DNA of 14,591 nt from Flavobacteriaceae bacterium (GTDB lineage: Bacteria > Bacteroidota > Bacteroidia > Flavobacteriales > Flavobacteriaceae). Positions 14,476-14,591 of the stretch are shown here, in pieces. The stretch is taken from positions 1 to 14,591 of the forward strand of contig NZZF01000009.1 in the NCBI GenBank assembly GCA_002702385.1, read 5' to 3'. How positions within the stretch are numbered: position 1 is the stretch's first letter; each line of letters begins with the position of its first letter. The position numbers and the translations under genes were made by a program. Below the pieces are notes generated by a model that saw only the letters and a program-made list of their open reading frames with translations, did not search any database and had not been told where the DNA came from.

Positions 14476-14591
14476 TTATTTTTCTTCCTCGTCACTATCG
14501 TTTGAAGAATTTTCTTCTGCAACTGGAGCCTCTTCTACTGGAGCTTCCTCTGCAACTGGAGCCTCTTCTACTGGAGCTTCCTCTGCAACTG
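14476..14591 (-). CDS. Acidic repetitive C-terminal tail of an unidentified protein, 5' part outside window
   Basis: The minus strand reads an open frame from the window edge to a TAA at 14476-14478. The visible residues are a VAEEAPVEEAP repeat followed by VAEENSSNDSDEEEK. Such Glu/Ala/Pro/Val-rich acidic tails occur on several Bacteroidota proteins, including C-terminally extended ribosomal protein S16 (rpsP) and some chaperone- or envelope-related proteins. Nothing visible decides between them, so I give no symbol. The coding frame is supported by clean translation, the codon-phased 33-bp repeat and the stop lying 4 bases beyond the convergent lipoprotein stop. The tail is likely disordered and strongly negative. 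Confidence 0.75.
   Translation of the reverse strand, partial: VAEEAPVEEAPVAEEAPVEEAPVAEENSSNDSDEEEK
14518..14591 (-). repeat. 33-bp in-frame tandem repeat (11-residue EEAPVEEAPVA unit)
   Basis: Two perfect 33-base copies (14518-14550 and 14551-14583) and the first 8 bases of a third lie in tandem and continue off the window edge. Each encodes eleven residues, with an internal near-duplication EEAPV/EEAPVA. The repeat is identical at the DNA level including wobble positions, which suggests recent expansion by slippage or unequal exchange rather than selection on protein alone. Confidence 0.9.

Noticed and set aside
14518..14591. CRISPR-like repeat array
   Set aside because: Repeats are directly adjacent with no spacers, are in phase with an open frame and encode a typical acidic tail.

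Overview
The window is strongly AT-rich, tightly packed chromosomal DNA from a member of the Bacteroidota, most likely the class Flavobacteriia, and probably a lineage with a streamlined genome. Four observations support this. Three intergenic regions carry the Bacteroidota -7 promoter element TAnnTTTG. The L34 protein is of the Bacteroidota type. CarB is the short form without the allosteric domain that I associate with flavobacteria. There is also a secreted carboxypeptidase-like regulatory-domain protein of a kind common in this phylum. I cannot assign a genus.

Layout, left to right. A nearly complete priA (replication restart helicase) runs leftward off the window edge. It is divergent from a rightward group: rdgB (nucleotide-pool sanitation), a secreted CarbopepD_reg-domain protein, purB (purine synthesis) behind its own promoter, and a small membrane protein of the DUF6580 type that starts one base after purB. 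This group meets a leftward block made of rpmH (ribosomal protein L34), a terminator, carB (carbamoyl phosphate for pyrimidine and arginine synthesis) and an RmuC-like membrane-anchored PD-(D/E)XK protein. Then come a rightward TPR membrane protein, a leftward alpha/beta hydrolase, a rightward small GNAT-like protein, leftward mtaB (tRNA methylthiotransferase) and a rightward oligopeptide/solute-binding lipoprotein. At the right edge is the acidic, repetitive C-terminal tail of a leftward gene.

The content is core housekeeping: genome maintenance (priA, rdgB, rmuC-like), nucleotide synthesis (purB, carB), translation (rpmH, mtaB) and envelope or uptake proteins. Genes are packed with almost no spacing. 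Two convergent pairs share a TTAA that holds both stop codons, another convergent pair is 4 bases apart, and the mtaB/lipoprotein pair probably overlaps at its 5' ends. Three genes (priA, mtaB and the CarbopepD protein) appear to use TTG or GTG starts.

I saw no mobile elements, CRISPR arrays, rRNA or tRNA genes, and no defence or biosynthetic island. The items most worth checking are the RmuC-like protein, the orphan purB-coupled membrane protein, the degenerate GNAT-like protein, the absence of the CarB allosteric domain, the mtaB/lipoprotein start overlap and the 33-bp coding repeat.
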